A stretch of DNA of 64,000 nucleotides from Selenomonas sp. (GCF_024693525.1 NZ_JAILKR010000133.1:60949-124948), one strand, 5' to 3'; counted from the first letter of the stretch, positions 35,750 through 45,257 are shown. Numbers and translations: made by a program. Notes: generated by a model from the sequence alone, not told the origin.

Positions 35750-36826
35750 ATGAATATCCGTTTCCAATCTCGTAAAAAATTAACCTGCCTGCTGGCAGCC
35801 GGCATCATTGCCTCAACGACAGCGGCAGCTGCTTTTACGCCATCACCAGCCGAAGCCAGTACCAGCAGCGTCCTCGGCGCAGCCTTTGGCGGTATCGCCG
35901 CCCATGCGGAGCTCAACAAGACCCTGCACAAATACAACGACACCGAAGAAGGCCGTCAAGAGTATTTCCAGGCCATGAAACAAAAATATGGCGTCAACAA
36001 TGATTGGGCCCTGAACCAGCAGCTCGATCGCATTATGACCAATCTTACGGCAGCCATTGGTGCTGTCGACCCGTCTATCTATCAAAAACCCTACAATTAT
36101 TTTATCAACAACGACAAAAGTTTTAATGCCTTCTGCACCCTTGGCCACAATCTCAGCGTCAATACCGGCCTTTATAGTACACTGACCAACGAAGACGAAA
36201 TTGCCGTAGTACTGGGCCACGAACTGGGACATGGACAAAAGGATCACCCGGCCAAAGGCGCCCGCCGTTCTCTCAATATGGCGATTCTCGGATCAGCCAC
36301 CGGCACCAGTGCTGGTGCCTTTATGGCCACCGTCATCAACAACCGGAACATCACCAAACCGATGGAGCGCGAAGCCGATGCACTGGCCTTCGACTACATC
36401 ATCCACACCAATTACAATCCGGGCGCTACTGCCGCCGTTTGGCAGCGTGTAATGGACCTCTCCCAAAGCAATCCTTCCAGTATCCAGGCCTTTATCTCTG
36501 ACCACCCAGCCAACGATGACCGCCGTGATGCCTATTCCAAAAAACTTACTTCCTACAGTGGCGGACACGTCACCAACAAAGACGGAGTCATAAAAGTCAA
36601 CACCAAAGTCTTTACGACCCCAGCGGCAGCTGGCGGCATGAGTGCCCGCGAACGTGCTTATTTTGTCATGGGCAATCTCTGCGCCGCCTATCACAACGGA
36701 CACAATCGAGGCGCTGCTTATGTGAGTGGCAACACCGTCATGCTTGGCGACCAGCCCATCATGACCTGCGTCGCAGGAGATGAACCGGCCTCGACCCTTG
36801 CCGCCCGCCTCAACCAAATCAAATAA
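35750..36826 (+). CDS. Secreted M48-family metallopeptidase
   Basis: 358 residues. A signal peptide (cleaved near AEA, residue ~32) precedes the peptidase, whose zinc motif HELGHGQKDH and the third ligand in EREADALAFDYI are intact. No TPR repeat follows, unlike BepA. The last ~100 residues form a small domain (ARERAYFVMGNLCAAYH). It probably trims or checks envelope proteins in the periplasm (inferred). ATG follows CGGAGGTTGATACT; TATAAT lies at about 35705. Confidence 0.85.
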   Translation: MNIRFQSRKKLTCLLAAGIIASTTAAAAFTPSPAEASTSSVLGAAFGGIAAHAELNKTLHKYNDTEEGRQEYFQAMKQKYGVNNDWALNQQLDRIMTNLTAAIGAVDPSIYQKPYNYFINNDKSFNAFCTLGHNLSVNTGLYSTLTNEDEIAVVLGHELGHGQKDHPAKGARRSLNMAILGSATGTSAGAFMATVINNRNITKPMEREADALAFDYIIHTNYNPGATAAVWQRVMDLSQSNPSSIQAFISDHPANDDRRDAYSKKLTSYSGGHVTNKDGVIKVNTKVFTTPAAAGGMSARERAYFVMGNLCAAYHNGHNRGAAYVSGNTVMLGDQPIMTCVAGDEPASTLAARLNQIK

Positions 36827-36855
36827 GTGAATCAATGCGATAACAAAAAATCTCC

Positions 36856-36889
36856 AAAGGAAAGCGTTCCCTGCGAACCGCTTTCCTTT
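36856..36889 (+). terminator. Terminator of the M48 gene
   Basis: AAAGGAAAGCG pairs with CGCTTTCCTTT across a 12-base loop, then a T run. Confidence 0.8.
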
Positions 36890-36950
36890 TTTTGTAAGAC
36901 TGATATAATGGTAACAAATACGTAATGCAAACACACGAAAGGACGCCATT

Positions 36951-38003
36951 ATGCAAATACGCGATTATCGCACCTCTATCCTGCTGGGTATTACCTTTAC
37001 CATTTTATTATCCACCTTCTGGTATATGCCCCAGCTCGCTTTTATCATCTTTATCTCCCTGTTGCTGCAACTGCTCCTGCTGCCACCAGTAAACGCCTTG
37101 AACAAAAAGATTCCCCGCTCCCTGGCAGCAGGAATTGTACTCATAGCTTTTGTCAGTCTCACCTTTCTGCTGCTGGCATTGGTCTCCAGCAGCTTTGTTC
37201 CAACTTTTTCCCGTTTTATTACCGACTTCCCACAGCTGACAGAAAGAATCCAGAATGTTCCCCTGCTGCAGGAGTCGGAATTTCTCCATGCCGAACTGGA
37301 CAATATCTGGTCTGAACTCAAGTCCACCAGTGTCGATGCCTTGAAATCATCGCTAACGGTGCTGCTTTCCCTATTCAATAAAATCATCGACATGGTCATC
37401 ATCCTTTTTGTGACCTTTTATCTCCTCAAGGACGGTGAGGAAATCAAACAATATCTCGCCACCCGCTTTCCGCAAAAGGATACCGGCCGGGTCTTGAATC
37501 TTTTCAACCGCATTTTAAGCGCCCTACGCACTTATATTTTCAGCCAGCTGGTCATCTGCTGCATTACCGCAGTCATCGTTTTTCTCTATTTCACCCTGCG
37601 GGATCTCCCCTATGCCTCAGTCTTTGCCATGGTTTCAGGCATTTGCGAATTCATCCCCGTACTGGGCCCGACGGTTGCTTCTGCCTTCGGAATCCTGCTG
37701 ACAGCCACCGTTAACCCCTTCATTGCCCTACAGACCGCTGGCTTTTACCTGCTGCTCACGCAAATCAATCACAACTTCATCTATCCGACCTTGATTGGAA
37801 AATCCCTGAACCTCCATCCCATTGCCATTATTCTCGGTATCATCCTGGGGGGAGAACTGCTCGGAGCCCCTGGCATGTTCCTGGCGGTTCCCTTCATCGT
37901 CATCTGCAAATTGGTCATTGAAGACATTTACGAGCATCGACTGCGTCAATTGGAAAACAAAAGGAATTCGCGCTGGCTTGCTCAAAAACATAACCAAACA
38001 TAA
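36951..38003 (+). CDS. AI-2E (PerM) family membrane protein
   Basis: 350 residues with about seven membrane segments. The C-terminal family motif is present (VLGPTVASAFGILLTATVNP, then LIGKSLNLHPIAIILGIILGGELLGAPGMFLAVPF), as is the cytoplasmic central region (LLQESEFLHAELDNIW). Family members include putative autoinducer-2 exporters and sodium/proton antiporters, so the transported substrate is unknown. ATG follows AAAGGACGCCATT. Single gene. Confidence 0.88.
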   Translation: MQIRDYRTSILLGITFTILLSTFWYMPQLAFIIFISLLLQLLLLPPVNALNKKIPRSLAAGIVLIAFVSLTFLLLALVSSSFVPTFSRFITDFPQLTERIQNVPLLQESEFLHAELDNIWSELKSTSVDALKSSLTVLLSLFNKIIDMVIILFVTFYLLKDGEEIKQYLATRFPQKDTGRVLNLFNRILSALRTYIFSQLVICCITAVIVFLYFTLRDLPYASVFAMVSGICEFIPVLGPTVASAFGILLTATVNPFIALQTAGFYLLLTQINHNFIYPTLIGKSLNLHPIAIILGIILGGELLGAPGMFLAVPFIVICKLVIEDIYEHRLRQLENKRNSRWLAQKHNQT

Positions 38004-38035
38004 AAAAGGCTGTACCACATCCGGTACAGCCTTTT
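38004..38035. terminator. Bidirectional terminator
   Basis: AAAAGGCTGTACC pairs with GGTACAGCCTTTT, symmetric A and T tracts. Serves the convergent AI-2E-family and CBS genes. Confidence 0.85.
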
Positions 38036-38038
38036 GGC

Positions 38039-38485
38039 TTACAAAAACATTTTCACAATATCCGCCCGGCTGACAATACCAACCAGCTGCCCATTATCAT
38101 CCACCACCGGAAGCCGTTTGATATGCTTGTTGAGCATTAGCTTTGCCACTTTACCGACTTCATCCTCCCCCTTGACGGTCATAACCTTTTCCGTCATAAT
38201 CTGCTCGGCAGTAAGGGCAGCAAATTTCCGGAATGCATCCCGATATTCCGTAAGACCATTATAATAGATTATCGCCCCAAGGATACAGAGTTCATCCGGA
38301 GCATCAGGAGCAGCCTCTTTACGCAGCAAATCCCCTTCGCTGACAATCCCTCGAAGTTCTCCTGCCGCATCTACCACAGGTACCCCCGATATCCGATTGG
38401 AAATCAAAAGTTCCGCCAACTCCCGGATGGATGCCTCTGGATGAACGGTAATCACCTCTTTGGTCATGATTTCTTTTACCAGCAT
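38039..38485 (-). CDS. CBS-domain pair protein
   Basis: About 148 residues made of two CBS domains: MLVKEIMTKEVITVHPEAS with SGVPVVDAAGELRGIVSEGDLL, then EQIMTEKVMTVKGEDEV with RLPVVDDNGQLVGIVSRADI. Stand-alone pairs bind adenine nucleotides and act as energy sensors. I chose the ATG at 38485 (GAGG upstream). It is downstream of the universal stress gene on the same strand, 66 bp apart. Confidence 0.9.
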   Translation of the reverse strand: MLVKEIMTKEVITVHPEASIRELAELLISNRISGVPVVDAAGELRGIVSEGDLLRKEAAPDAPDELCILGAIIYYNGLTEYRDAFRKFAALTAEQIMTEKVMTVKGEDEVGKVAKLMLNKHIKRLPVVDDNGQLVGIVSRADIVKMFL

Positions 38486-38551
38486 AATAAGCACCTCGCT
38501 TCGTCCTAGCAAAAACTGCCAGCGGAAAACCACTGGCAGCTGCCGAAATAC

Positions 38552-38932
38552 TTATTTGATGACCATAACAGGAATCGGTGACTCCTCAATAACCTTCTGA
38601 CTGACACTGCCAATCAAAGCCCCTTTGAAAAGTCCGAGCCCGCGGCTGCCCATGATAATCATGTCACTGTGTTCCTGCCCGGCCACGCGGATGATGGCCT
38701 TCGGGATATTGCCCGTTTCTACATGTTTCGCAGCACGGAGATCATCCGGAATCTTCTCCCAAATACGGTCAAATACAATATGGCTGGGAATATCCTTATT
38801 GATATTGCTGGCTACATAGACAAAGTCCAGATCCGCCTGGCACTTTTCCGCAAAGAAAATTGCCTCATCTACCGCCTTGCAACCATTTACAGAACCGTCA
38901 ACCGGAACCAGGATTTTTTTGATTTTCCCCAT
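38552..38932 (-). CDS. Universal stress protein, UspA family
   Basis: 126 residues, one Usp domain. KKILVPVDGSVNGCKAVDEAI starts the fold and the ATP-binding IIMGSRGLGLFKGALIGSVSQKV loop is intact (GSRG-x-GxxxGxxxGSVS). It likely forms a dimer and signals stress with the neighbouring CBS protein (inferred from adjacency). ATG follows AGGGAGGTTTTATT. Confidence 0.92.
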   Translation of the reverse strand: MGKIKKILVPVDGSVNGCKAVDEAIFFAEKCQADLDFVYVASNINKDIPSHIVFDRIWEKIPDDLRAAKHVETGNIPKAIIRVAGQEHSDMIIMGSRGLGLFKGALIGSVSQKVIEESPIPVMVIK

Positions 38933-39052
38933 AATAAAACCTCCCTGCGAGTCTGTTTTATTGTTTATACCTTAGTATTCGTTTTTTTCTCGGTGATTCC
39001 TGCTTTTAGACAGAATTTTTTCAATTGTTTTTCCGCAGGGATTCCCTGTAAA

Positions 39053-40360
39053 TCAATCGTTGCAGGGACACTGAGGTTTATCAAAATACTTGCTGATAAT
39101 CTTAACCGCACAATAGTCCCCGCACATGGAGCAAGCCTCCTCGCCCACCTTGTTCCGCTCGCCACGTTTTTTCCGCGCTAATTCCGGGTCAATCGCGAGT
39201 TCCAGCTGTGCATCCCAGTCGAGCACTTTACGGGCTTTCGCCATCTTCCTATCCCATTCTACCGCCCCTGGAACCCCACGTACCATATCTGCTGCATGGG
39301 CCGCAATCCGAGAGGTAATCACGCCGGTATGAACATCTTCTATAGTCGGCAAGGCCAAATGCTCAGCGGGCGTCACATAGCAGAGAAAATCCGCACCACT
39401 TACGGCGGCAAGCGTCCCACCGATTGCGGCTGTGATATGATCGTAACCCGGCGCTACATCCGTTACCAACGGGCCTAACACATAGAAGGGAGCATTGCGG
39501 CACAGTCGTTTTTCCAATTTCATATTGGCGGCAATCTGATCATAAGGGACATGCCCCGGCCCCTCCACCATGACCTGCACACCGCGGCGCCAAGCCCGAT
39601 CGACGAGCTCGCCCAGCGTAATGAGCTCCGTCAGCTGTCCCCGGTCCGTAGCATCGGCGGTGCAACCAGGACGCATACCATCTCCCAGACTGAGCGTCAC
39701 ATCATATTTTTCACAGATATCAAGAATCTTATCGAAATGCTCATAAAGAGGATTTTCCCGCTCATTGTGAAGCATCCAGCCAGCGATAAAAGACCCGCCC
39801 CGGCTGACGATATCCATAATCCGCCCCTGTTTGCGCATGCGTTCTACTGCCGACAATGTCACACCACAGTGCAGCGTCATAAAGTCAGCTCCGTCTTCCG
39901 CCTGCTTCTCAATCGTCTCCAGCAGGTCGTCTTCAGTCATCTCTACCACTGCCCCATGCTCTTTAATTGCCCGGACAGTAGCCTGATAGATAGGTACGGT
40001 TCCCACCATGACCGGGGAGTGTTCGATGATTTCTTTTCTTGACTGGTCAATATTATTTCCCGTGGAAAGATCCATGACAGCATCCGCACCGCATTTGACC
40101 GCTTCCGCAAGTTTATCCAGTTCCGGGGCCACATCAGGATAGGAACTGGACGTACCAATATTGGCATTGACTTTTACCCGCAGGCCTTCCCCTACCCCAC
40201 GGGGTTTCAGCCCCTTGTGATTGATGTTGCAAGGAATTGCAATAACCCCTTTTGCTACCCCGGTGCGTATCACCTCTGGGGATAGGTGTTCATCCAAAGC
40301 CACCTGTTTCATTGCGTCAGTAATCTTGCCCTCACGTGCCAGCTGCATCTGTGTTGCCAT
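39053..40360 (-). CDS. thiC: Phosphomethylpyrimidine synthase ThiC
   Basis: 435 residues, radical-SAM-like ThiC that makes HMP phosphate for thiamine. It shows the family blocks ([27 protein letters not shown] start, [45 protein letters not shown]) and the C-terminal cluster [11 protein letters not shown] with the CPC nearby. The ATG follows AGGAGGTAACAAT. It is controlled by the upstream TPP riboswitch. Confidence 0.97.
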   Translation of the reverse strand: MATQMQLAREGKITDAMKQVALDEHLSPEVIRTGVAKGVIAIPCNINHKGLKPRGVGEGLRVKVNANIGTSSSYPDVAPELDKLAEAVKCGADAVMDLSTGNNIDQSRKEIIEHSPVMVGTVPIYQATVRAIKEHGAVVEMTEDDLLETIEKQAEDGADFMTLHCGVTLSAVERMRKQGRIMDIVSRGGSFIAGWMLHNERENPLYEHFDKILDICEKYDVTLSLGDGMRPGCTADATDRGQLTELITLGELVDRAWRRGVQVMVEGPGHVPYDQIAANMKLEKRLCRNAPFYVLGPLVTDVAPGYDHITAAIGGTLAAVSGADFLCYVTPAEHLALPTIEDVHTGVITSRIAAHAADMVRGVPGAVEWDRKMAKARKVLDWDAQLELAIDPELARKKRGERNKVGEEACSMCGDYCAVKIISKYFDKPQCPCND

Positions 40361-40382
40361 ATTGTTACCTCCTAAAAATATA

Positions 40383-40411
40383 AAAGCCGCCCAGCATAGC
40401 TAAGCGGCATT
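40383..40411 (-). terminator. Terminator of the TPP riboswitch expression platform
   Basis: GCCGCTTAGC pairs with GCTGGGCGGC (G-U pairs allowed), followed by TTTTATATTTTT, between the aptamer and thiC. Ligand-dependent termination is the likely mode. Confidence 0.8.
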
Positions 40412-40420
40412 TTTTGCATC

Positions 40421-40507
40421 TCACTTCCCTACGCAGGTCTTAACCCAACAGGTTCCAAGGGTCGACGTAACGTCTCTCAGCAGGACAAGCCTGCGCCCCT
40501 AGTGAAT
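40421..40507 (-). ncRNA. TPP (thi-box) riboswitch aptamer
   Basis: Minus strand shows the conserved blocks in order: CTAGGGGCGC, CTGAGAGA, ACCCTTGGAACCTG and GCGTAGGGAAGTGAG. It sits upstream of thiC with a terminator between them. Textbook arrangement. Confidence 0.95.
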
Positions 40508-40594
40508 CTTCTTATACAATTAACGATAATAGTGTAACAAATACCCACAGTTTATGCAACTATAAACTTTCTCAAAAAAAATCAAAAATAAATG

Positions 40595-40623
40595 TTGACA
40601 AGTGCTTGGTTTCTGCGTATAAT
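40595..40623 (+). promoter_or_regulatory. Promoter of tRNA-Pro
   Basis: TTGACA (40595-40600), 17-bp spacer, TATAAT (40618-40623): both boxes are perfect. Confidence 0.85.
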
Positions 40624-40637
40624 ATTTCATGTACTCA

Positions 40638-40714
<77 letters not shown>

Positions 40715-40723
40715 TTGAAATTT

Positions 40724-40753
40724 AAGCCAGCAACTTCGGTTGCTGGCTTTTTG
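40724..40753 (+). terminator. Terminator of tRNA-Pro
   Basis: AAGCCAGCAAC pairs with GTTGCTGGCTT around a TTCG tetraloop, then TTTTG. Confidence 0.85.
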
Positions 40754-40769
40754 TGTTATCTTACTGCCC

Positions 40770-41200
40770 TTACGCTGATTTGCTGATGGCTGTCGTAAAC
40801 TTCGCGGATTGTCTCCCGATATTTTTCCGGTGTATTCTAATATAGACATCCTTCTGTTTCAGCCACCACTGTTTATAGGGCAATTTTACATGCTTCCGGA
40901 TATCATCGTGGAACATTTTGTGGGCCAAAATCTCCAAAATCGTTTCGCTGAGATTTATCATGCCATCATAGCCAACAGCAATATGCTCATCCCCCAGTGG
41001 TGCAGCCGGAATCCCCAACCGCGACGACAGCGGTGCCAACAAAACCATACGGCATCGGTGCCTTGACCTTCGACACGCCAAAATGCTGTTCAAGTGCCGT
41101 GCCCAAATACGATGACAGCATATCCGCCCTCCATCTCTGCAATCAAGGCTTCTAAAGTCTTCGTTCTATTGGAAAGACGAGATCCGCAAGACCAGTAATG
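40770..41200 (-). pseudogene. Decayed nitrogenase component 1-like oxidoreductase, C-terminal part
   Basis: Minus-strand fragments in three frames join into one degraded protein end: TLEALIAEMEGGYA, then MLSSYLGTALEQHFGVSKVK with APMPYGFVGT in a shifted frame, then GIPAAPLGDEHIAVGYDG and MINLSETILEILAHKMFHDD through VKLPYKQWWLKQ in the frame that stays open to 40770. This resembles the C-terminus of nitrogenase component 1-related oxidoreductases found in anaerobic Firmicutes (recalled, not searched). The frame changes and missing N-terminus mean it cannot be functional. It fills the space between tRNA-Pro and tRNA-Gly. Confidence 0.5.
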
Positions 41201-41244
41201 ACAAGGCTTCACAGCCTGTCAGATTTTCGATTTCGCATCAGGTT

Positions 41245-41264
41245 GCACCTTATCCGCACCTTAT
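41245..41264 (+). repeat. GCACCTTAT direct repeat pair (copy 1)
   Basis: GCACCTTAT at 41245-41253 and 41256-41264, an 11-bp period. The same pair recurs at 57946-57965 in the same orientation, with further similarity downstream (AGG then AAAAC). Same architecture as the GTGGTCA pair after the first integrase, so probably integrase arm sites of a present or past element. Confidence 0.5.
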
Positions 41265-41285
41265 GAGGCGAAAACAACAGAATAT

Positions 41286-41359
41286 GCGGGCATAGTTTAT
41301 CGGTAGAATGGCGGCTTCCCAAGCCTCAGAGGGCGGTTCGACTCCGCTTGCCCGCTCCA
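41286..41359 (+). tRNA. tRNA-Gly (CCC)
   Basis: GCGGGCA pairs with TGCCCGC before TCCA. The anticodon loop TTCCCAA gives CCC; the anticodon stem has one mismatch. T-arm GGCGG-TTCGACT-CCGCT is present. No promoter is obvious. An integrase gene starts just past it, marking a tRNA-linked island. Confidence 0.92.
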
Positions 41360-41372
41360 TTGAACTTTATGC

Positions 41373-41398
41373 GGTTGCGTTGGCAACCCCTTTTTTGA
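41373..41398 (+). terminator. Terminator after tRNA-Gly
   Basis: GGTTGC pairs with GCAACC around GTTG-type loop bases, then CCTTTTTT. Confidence 0.65.
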
Positions 41399-41403
41399 TG
41401 TAT

Positions 41404-42630
41404 TTATTTCTTCGCTTCGTCCCCCTCCTTCGATTCCCGCAAACTCTGCAAGTGGTTGGACATAATTTGTGCCGTTTCCCGCTTCTGCTTATCCAGCGGA
41501 TGCAGGTAGATTGATGTGGTACGGATATTGATATGGCCTAACATACTCTGCACGGTTGTAAGAGCCGCGCCATGGTTCAACGCATAGGTGGCTGCCATAT
41601 GGCGCAGCGAATGTACCGTAATGCTAGGCAAACCATATTTTTTCGCTAATCCTCTCAGCCACCCTGCAAAACTATTCGGTGCCTCTGGCACCAATTCTTC
41701 ATTTCGTAACCTTACCGCCAGGAAAATATAGCCCTGCGGATTTTCATATCCCTTGTTCTTCAAATACTTCAACTGGTTCTCCCGGTGCAACATCAATAAA
41801 TCCATCACATATTCATCCACATAAACACTTCGCACCGATTCTGCCGTTTTCGGTGCAGAAATTTCCACTTTCCTGCTGTTTACATACTTCTGAGCCTTGT
41901 TGATGTGCACCATATTGTTTTTCCAATCTATATCCTCCCAAGTCAAAGCTATAATCTCACTTTTCCTCGCCCCTGTAAGCAAAGCCAAATAAAACATGGC
42001 CTTATGCTTCAAAATGTAAGGATAATCAGGCAGTTCCTCCACTATCCGTAAAAACTTCTGCAAATCTTCCTCCTCCCAAACGGGATAATGATGATAGTTG
42101 GGCTTGGGCCATTCATCACGAGGAATATCCCGACAAGGATTCTTGCCCAGTATTTTCCAGTCAACGGCCTTATTAAAGACATGATTGATCAGCTTAAAGT
42201 GTTTATGAACCATGGTTGCTGACAGCCTGCCATCCTTTGTTCTAGCCCGTGGATTTTTTTCCACGCGCAACTTTTCTACAAAACGCCTAATCTGCTCACC
42301 CGTTATATCACTTATTCTCATATCCCGAAATTCATCCATAATCCGGCCATTGAGCATGTCTATCTGCATATTCCTCGTACTAATGGCCTTTTGGGCATTA
42401 TGCCTCTTGTCCCACAATGCTACCAAATCTTGAAACAGCATATGCTCATCACCGCCTTGCGGTGTATTTGTAATCTCCAAATAGAACTCATCCAATGCTT
42501 TCTTGGCCGCTCGCATGGAAGTAACCGTTACCCGCTTACTTTTTCGTATCTGCTTGCCATTAGCATCATAACCCAGAGAAATTCTAAGCTCCCATCTGTT
42601 ATTGCCCCTGTTTATTACGGTTCCAGCCAT
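41404..42630 (-). CDS. Tyrosine integrase of the genomic island
   Basis: 408 residues. N-terminal AP2-like arm-binding domain (NRGNNRWELRISLGYDANG, about 7-50), SAM-like domain (about 65-165) and a catalytic domain with R222 (LTGARKSEI), H340 and R343 (HSLRH), H366 (LGHIN) and nucleophile Y375. All residues intact. The gene ends 45 bp from tRNA-Gly, the standard layout for an element using a tRNA 3' end as its site. ATG follows GGAGGTGTCAGC. A weak terminator (about 42645-42690) separates it from the operon upstream. Confidence 0.94.
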   Translation of the reverse strand: MAGTVINRGNNRWELRISLGYDANGKQIRKSKRVTVTSMRAAKKALDEFYLEITNTPQGGDEHMLFQDLVALWDKRHNAQKAISTRNMQIDMLNGRIMDEFRDMRISDITGEQIRRFVEKLRVEKNPRARTKDGRLSATMVHKHFKLINHVFNKAVDWKILGKNPCRDIPRDEWPKPNYHHYPVWEEEDLQKFLRIVEELPDYPYILKHKAMFYLALLTGARKSEIIALTWEDIDWKNNMVHINKAQKYVNSRKVEISAPKTAESVRSVYVDEYVMDLLMLHRENQLKYLKNKGYENPQGYIFLAVRLRNEELVPEAPNSFAGWLRGLAKKYGLPSITVHSLRHMAATYALNHGAALTTVQSMLGHINIRTTSIYLHPLDKQKRETAQIMSNHLQSLRESKEGDEAKK

Positions 42631-42702
42631 GCTGACACCTCCTGTCTAAAAAATTAAGAGGAGAGCCAACGCCCTCCCCCATCAATATCAAGCTGATTTT
42701 AT

Positions 42703-43437
42703 TCACGCCGTTGCCGCCGCTTCATCTGTGGCCGGATTCATAGCCATTTCCATAAAACTGATAGCATAATCCTTGGCCTGTTCCGTAACCTTGGCAATAG
42801 CCTCCTTTTCCTCATCATCCAACAACCGTATTGTGGCGAAGGTCAGCTGGGAATAAGTTATCCCTGTGGAGCTGACAGCCTTTTTCAAGCTGATTTTCGT
42901 CACCACTTCGCTGAGCTTGCGGAATTTGGACAAATGATGCATGGCATAAGCCTGCCATGATTTCAGCGAACCTGTGGGTACAGACAGCATAATGGGAAAT
43001 GCCTCGCCCTCCCGCAGTACATAGAGCATCCGCCGATTTTTGCAAGCCTTGCCCGTTCCTTCCCGGCTGCTGCCATACTGGTTCAGATGACAGCTACGGC
43101 ACTGTCCACCGGGTTTGCCGACACCCTGCCGTCCGTCAAAAGAGCAGCAATTAGGCGGCTGATGCCCGCCCTGATAAGCCTCTGCATAATAGGCATAAGC
43201 AGGGTGGTGGAGGACAATTACCCCCACGATTTCCTTCACAGCCTCGCTTTCCTCGTCATCTGCCACTTCAAAGACCGTAGCTCCCGCCGAAGGAAACTTC
43301 AGTCTGTCCAACTGAAACTCCATACCTGCATACTCCGTGGCCATAGCCTCCTGCAAAAACTCCAATCCTTTATTGTCGGCAAAACCTGTCAATGCTTTTT
43401 CGCCCTGTTCTGCCTTGGTAATTTTCTTTGTTGTCAT
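42703..43437 (-). CDS. Phage-type protein with zinc-binding Cys cluster, putative ssDNA-binding protein
   Basis: 244 residues. The middle holds a Cys set (PNCCSFDGRQG then GGQCRSCHLNQYGS then GKACKNRR) common in a group of phage/plasmid proteins that lie next to RecB-like nucleases. The N- and C-terminal parts are acidic (TDEAAATA tail), as in ssDNA-binding proteins. I cannot prove the function. ATG follows AAAGGAAGATTCGTT. It follows the Cas4-like gene by 16 bp, and the two likely work together in element recombination or replication. Confidence 0.55.
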   Translation of the reverse strand: MTTKKITKAEQGEKALTGFADNKGLEFLQEAMATEYAGMEFQLDRLKFPSAGATVFEVADDEESEAVKEIVGVIVLHHPAYAYYAEAYQGGHQPPNCCSFDGRQGVGKPGGQCRSCHLNQYGSSREGTGKACKNRRMLYVLREGEAFPIMLSVPTGSLKSWQAYAMHHLSKFRKLSEVVTKISLKKAVSSTGITYSQLTFATIRLLDDEEKEAIAKVTEQAKDYAISFMEMAMNPATDEAAATA

Positions 43438-43453
43438 AACGAATCTTCCTTTC

Positions 43454-44347
43454 TCAACCTGCTTTGCTTTCTTGTTCCAGCCTTAGCTGCTGCCCGTAGA
43501 GACAATTTTCCCGACCATCACAGTAGCTAAGGCATTTTACATCATTCCACCGCTCCTTGGCGGTACAGACAGGCGGCAGATGTTTATTCTCTATCGCCTT
43601 AGCCAGAAGTTTGGCCTTATGCTGAAAGTACCGCTGAATCCAGCAGTCACTTATTTTATGGATGGGAATGATATACACAGGGCGGGTTATGCCCCGCTCG
43701 GCAGCAGTCCGCAAACTACTGACCCGCCACATGGCCTGTATAAACATCCGCTTTACCGTAAAGCCTGCCTGTTCCAGCAGGATGCGGTAATAGTTGAGCT
43801 GAATTGCCCAGTCCATCACAAAGCGCACACCATCATAGCGCAGAACCTTCTTTGTCTTAGGCTGGCCCTTGCGCAGCCCCGTTTTATAGAACTCTCCTGT
43901 TTCAATTTCTTCCTTATATATCCCCAAAGCCTTCATGAGCTTGTAGGAACTGGTAACTTTCAAATCCCCCAGCACACCTTCCTCCTCGTCAATGATTTTG
44001 CCAAAGAGGTCAAATTTGCCACTGGTAATCTTATCCTGCAAACGGATTTCGCTCAGAATTTCACCCTCGGTGTGATTCTCATTGATGGTATGCACCGCCT
44101 GACCATGCAGAGCATAAAGAACACTTTGCGGATCAACGGCGTAATTGCTGTTCTTTTTGAGATAGGTTTCCCGCACACCGGCAATCAGCTCTGTTACTGT
44201 TGGTTCCGTCAGCCCACGGTCCAAAGATTTGGCTACAGCCCGTAGAATTGGCAGGAACATACAGCGTTCATCCTGTATGCAGCCAACCAAGCAACTGGCA
44301 ATAGGAACCTTTTGTCCATTGGGACAGATAAATTTTGTAGCCGGCAT
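43454..44347 (-). CDS. PD-(D/E)XK nuclease, Cas4/RecB-like
   Basis: About 297 residues. The nuclease core is visible: ITSGKFDLFGKIIDEEEGVLG then DLKVTSS (Asp and the D-x-K pair), followed by the WAIQLNYYRILLEQAGF helix with its conserved Gln-Tyr. Cysteines cluster at both ends (CPNGQKVPIASCLVGC with DERC; CLSYCDGRENC), which could bind a metal or Fe-S cluster as in Cas4/AddB. The ATG at 44347 follows GGAGGCGAATGAT. No CRISPR array is present, so this is a mobile-element nuclease rather than CRISPR Cas4. Confidence 0.7.
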   Translation of the reverse strand: MPATKFICPNGQKVPIASCLVGCIQDERCMFLPILRAVAKSLDRGLTEPTVTELIAGVRETYLKKNSNYAVDPQSVLYALHGQAVHTINENHTEGEILSEIRLQDKITSGKFDLFGKIIDEEEGVLGDLKVTSSYKLMKALGIYKEEIETGEFYKTGLRKGQPKTKKVLRYDGVRFVMDWAIQLNYYRILLEQAGFTVKRMFIQAMWRVSSLRTAAERGITRPVYIIPIHKISDCWIQRYFQHKAKLLAKAIENKHLPPVCTAKERWNDVKCLSYCDGRENCLYGQQLRLEQESKAG

Positions 44348-44348
44348 A

Positions 44349-45257
44349 TCATTCGCCTCCTTGTTCCAAATAGCCATATATATCTTCGTAAAGCTGTTGC
44401 AGGATACCATCCCCATAGGCCTGCCGAAATCTCTCTAACTCCCTATCAGAGTAATAATCAAGCAGGACGCTGTATTGCTGCCTGTATGCTTTAGGCAGAT
44501 TCTTGGGTATCTCGTAAACATAACCGCCGTAATGCCGCCAATCGGCTCCCCAGACACATTCGATATATTCATAGCGGGGAAAATCATCACGAGCAGCCGC
44601 TTCTACCATTTTTACCACCCTGGCAATGGTTTTATCCAAACGACGTCGGTTGATGCACTCATGCTGGGTATGGGCATTGTAATAACCAGAAGACAGGTTT
44701 ACTGCCGCCACGCCCATTGCAGGAGCCAACACAGAAATATCGCTGAAGGAGCCATACTGAGTCTGAAAGCCGCAACGATTGATGTATTCCTCAAATTCCG
44801 GGTTGTCACAATCGTAAAACACCGCATCATTACTGCCTTTTCGGTCAAGTTCTATCAGCATTTTCATGTCATCCAGTACCGCAGGTAATTTTTTCTGTCC
44901 GTATTCCCGGACAAATTCCCTTGCACCGTGACCACCTGTTTCCTCGTCGCAGTTAAAGAGCAGCCACGGCTTTTTCCTGACCGTAGCATAGATACTCTGC
45001 AAGGCAAACACGCCACAGCGGTCATCCCCGCCGATGCCTTGGGGAGACATGAGGATATTGCCATCTTCGCTGGAGCAGATGGTACGCACCTGCTCCTTAT
45101 GCACCGTATCCAAGTGAGCCACCAACATAACAGGCACTTCTCCCCGCACAAGGATGTACTGCCCTTGACGGGAAATACACTTCTCCCGATACTGCCGCAG
45201 GAGTGCCCGAAAGAGCTGTGACTGGCTGGCCTTGAGACAATCGTTAAGTTTCATCAT
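44349..45257 (-). CDS. M28/M20-like zinc peptidase of the island
   Basis: About 302 residues. Two-metal aminopeptidase pattern: LVAHLDTVH (ligand His and Asp), GIGGDDRCGV (bridging Asp), NCDEETGGHGA (catalytic Glu and ligand Glu) and LIELDRKGSND (ligand Asp), with a distal AHTQHECINRR (ligand His). An intact exopeptidase or amidohydrolase is expected. ATGATG at 45257 overlaps the stop of the preceding gene, and the Cas4-like start lies 1 bp away, so it is tightly coupled. What a peptidase does in this operon is unknown. Confidence 0.75.
   Translation of the reverse strand: MMKLNDCLKASQSQLFRALLRQYREKCISRQGQYILVRGEVPVMLVAHLDTVHKEQVRTICSSEDGNILMSPQGIGGDDRCGVFALQSIYATVRKKPWLLFNCDEETGGHGAREFVREYGQKKLPAVLDDMKMLIELDRKGSNDAVFYDCDNPEFEEYINRCGFQTQYGSFSDISVLAPAMGVAAVNLSSGYYNAHTQHECINRRRLDKTIARVVKMVEAAARDDFPRYEYIECVWGADWRHYGGYVYEIPKNLPKAYRQQYSVLLDYYSDRELERFRQAYGDGILQQLYEDIYGYLEQGGE

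Noticed and set aside
43454..44347. Cas4 as evidence for CRISPR-Cas
   Set aside because: There are no other cas genes and no array; it fits a phage/ICE RecB-like nuclease better.
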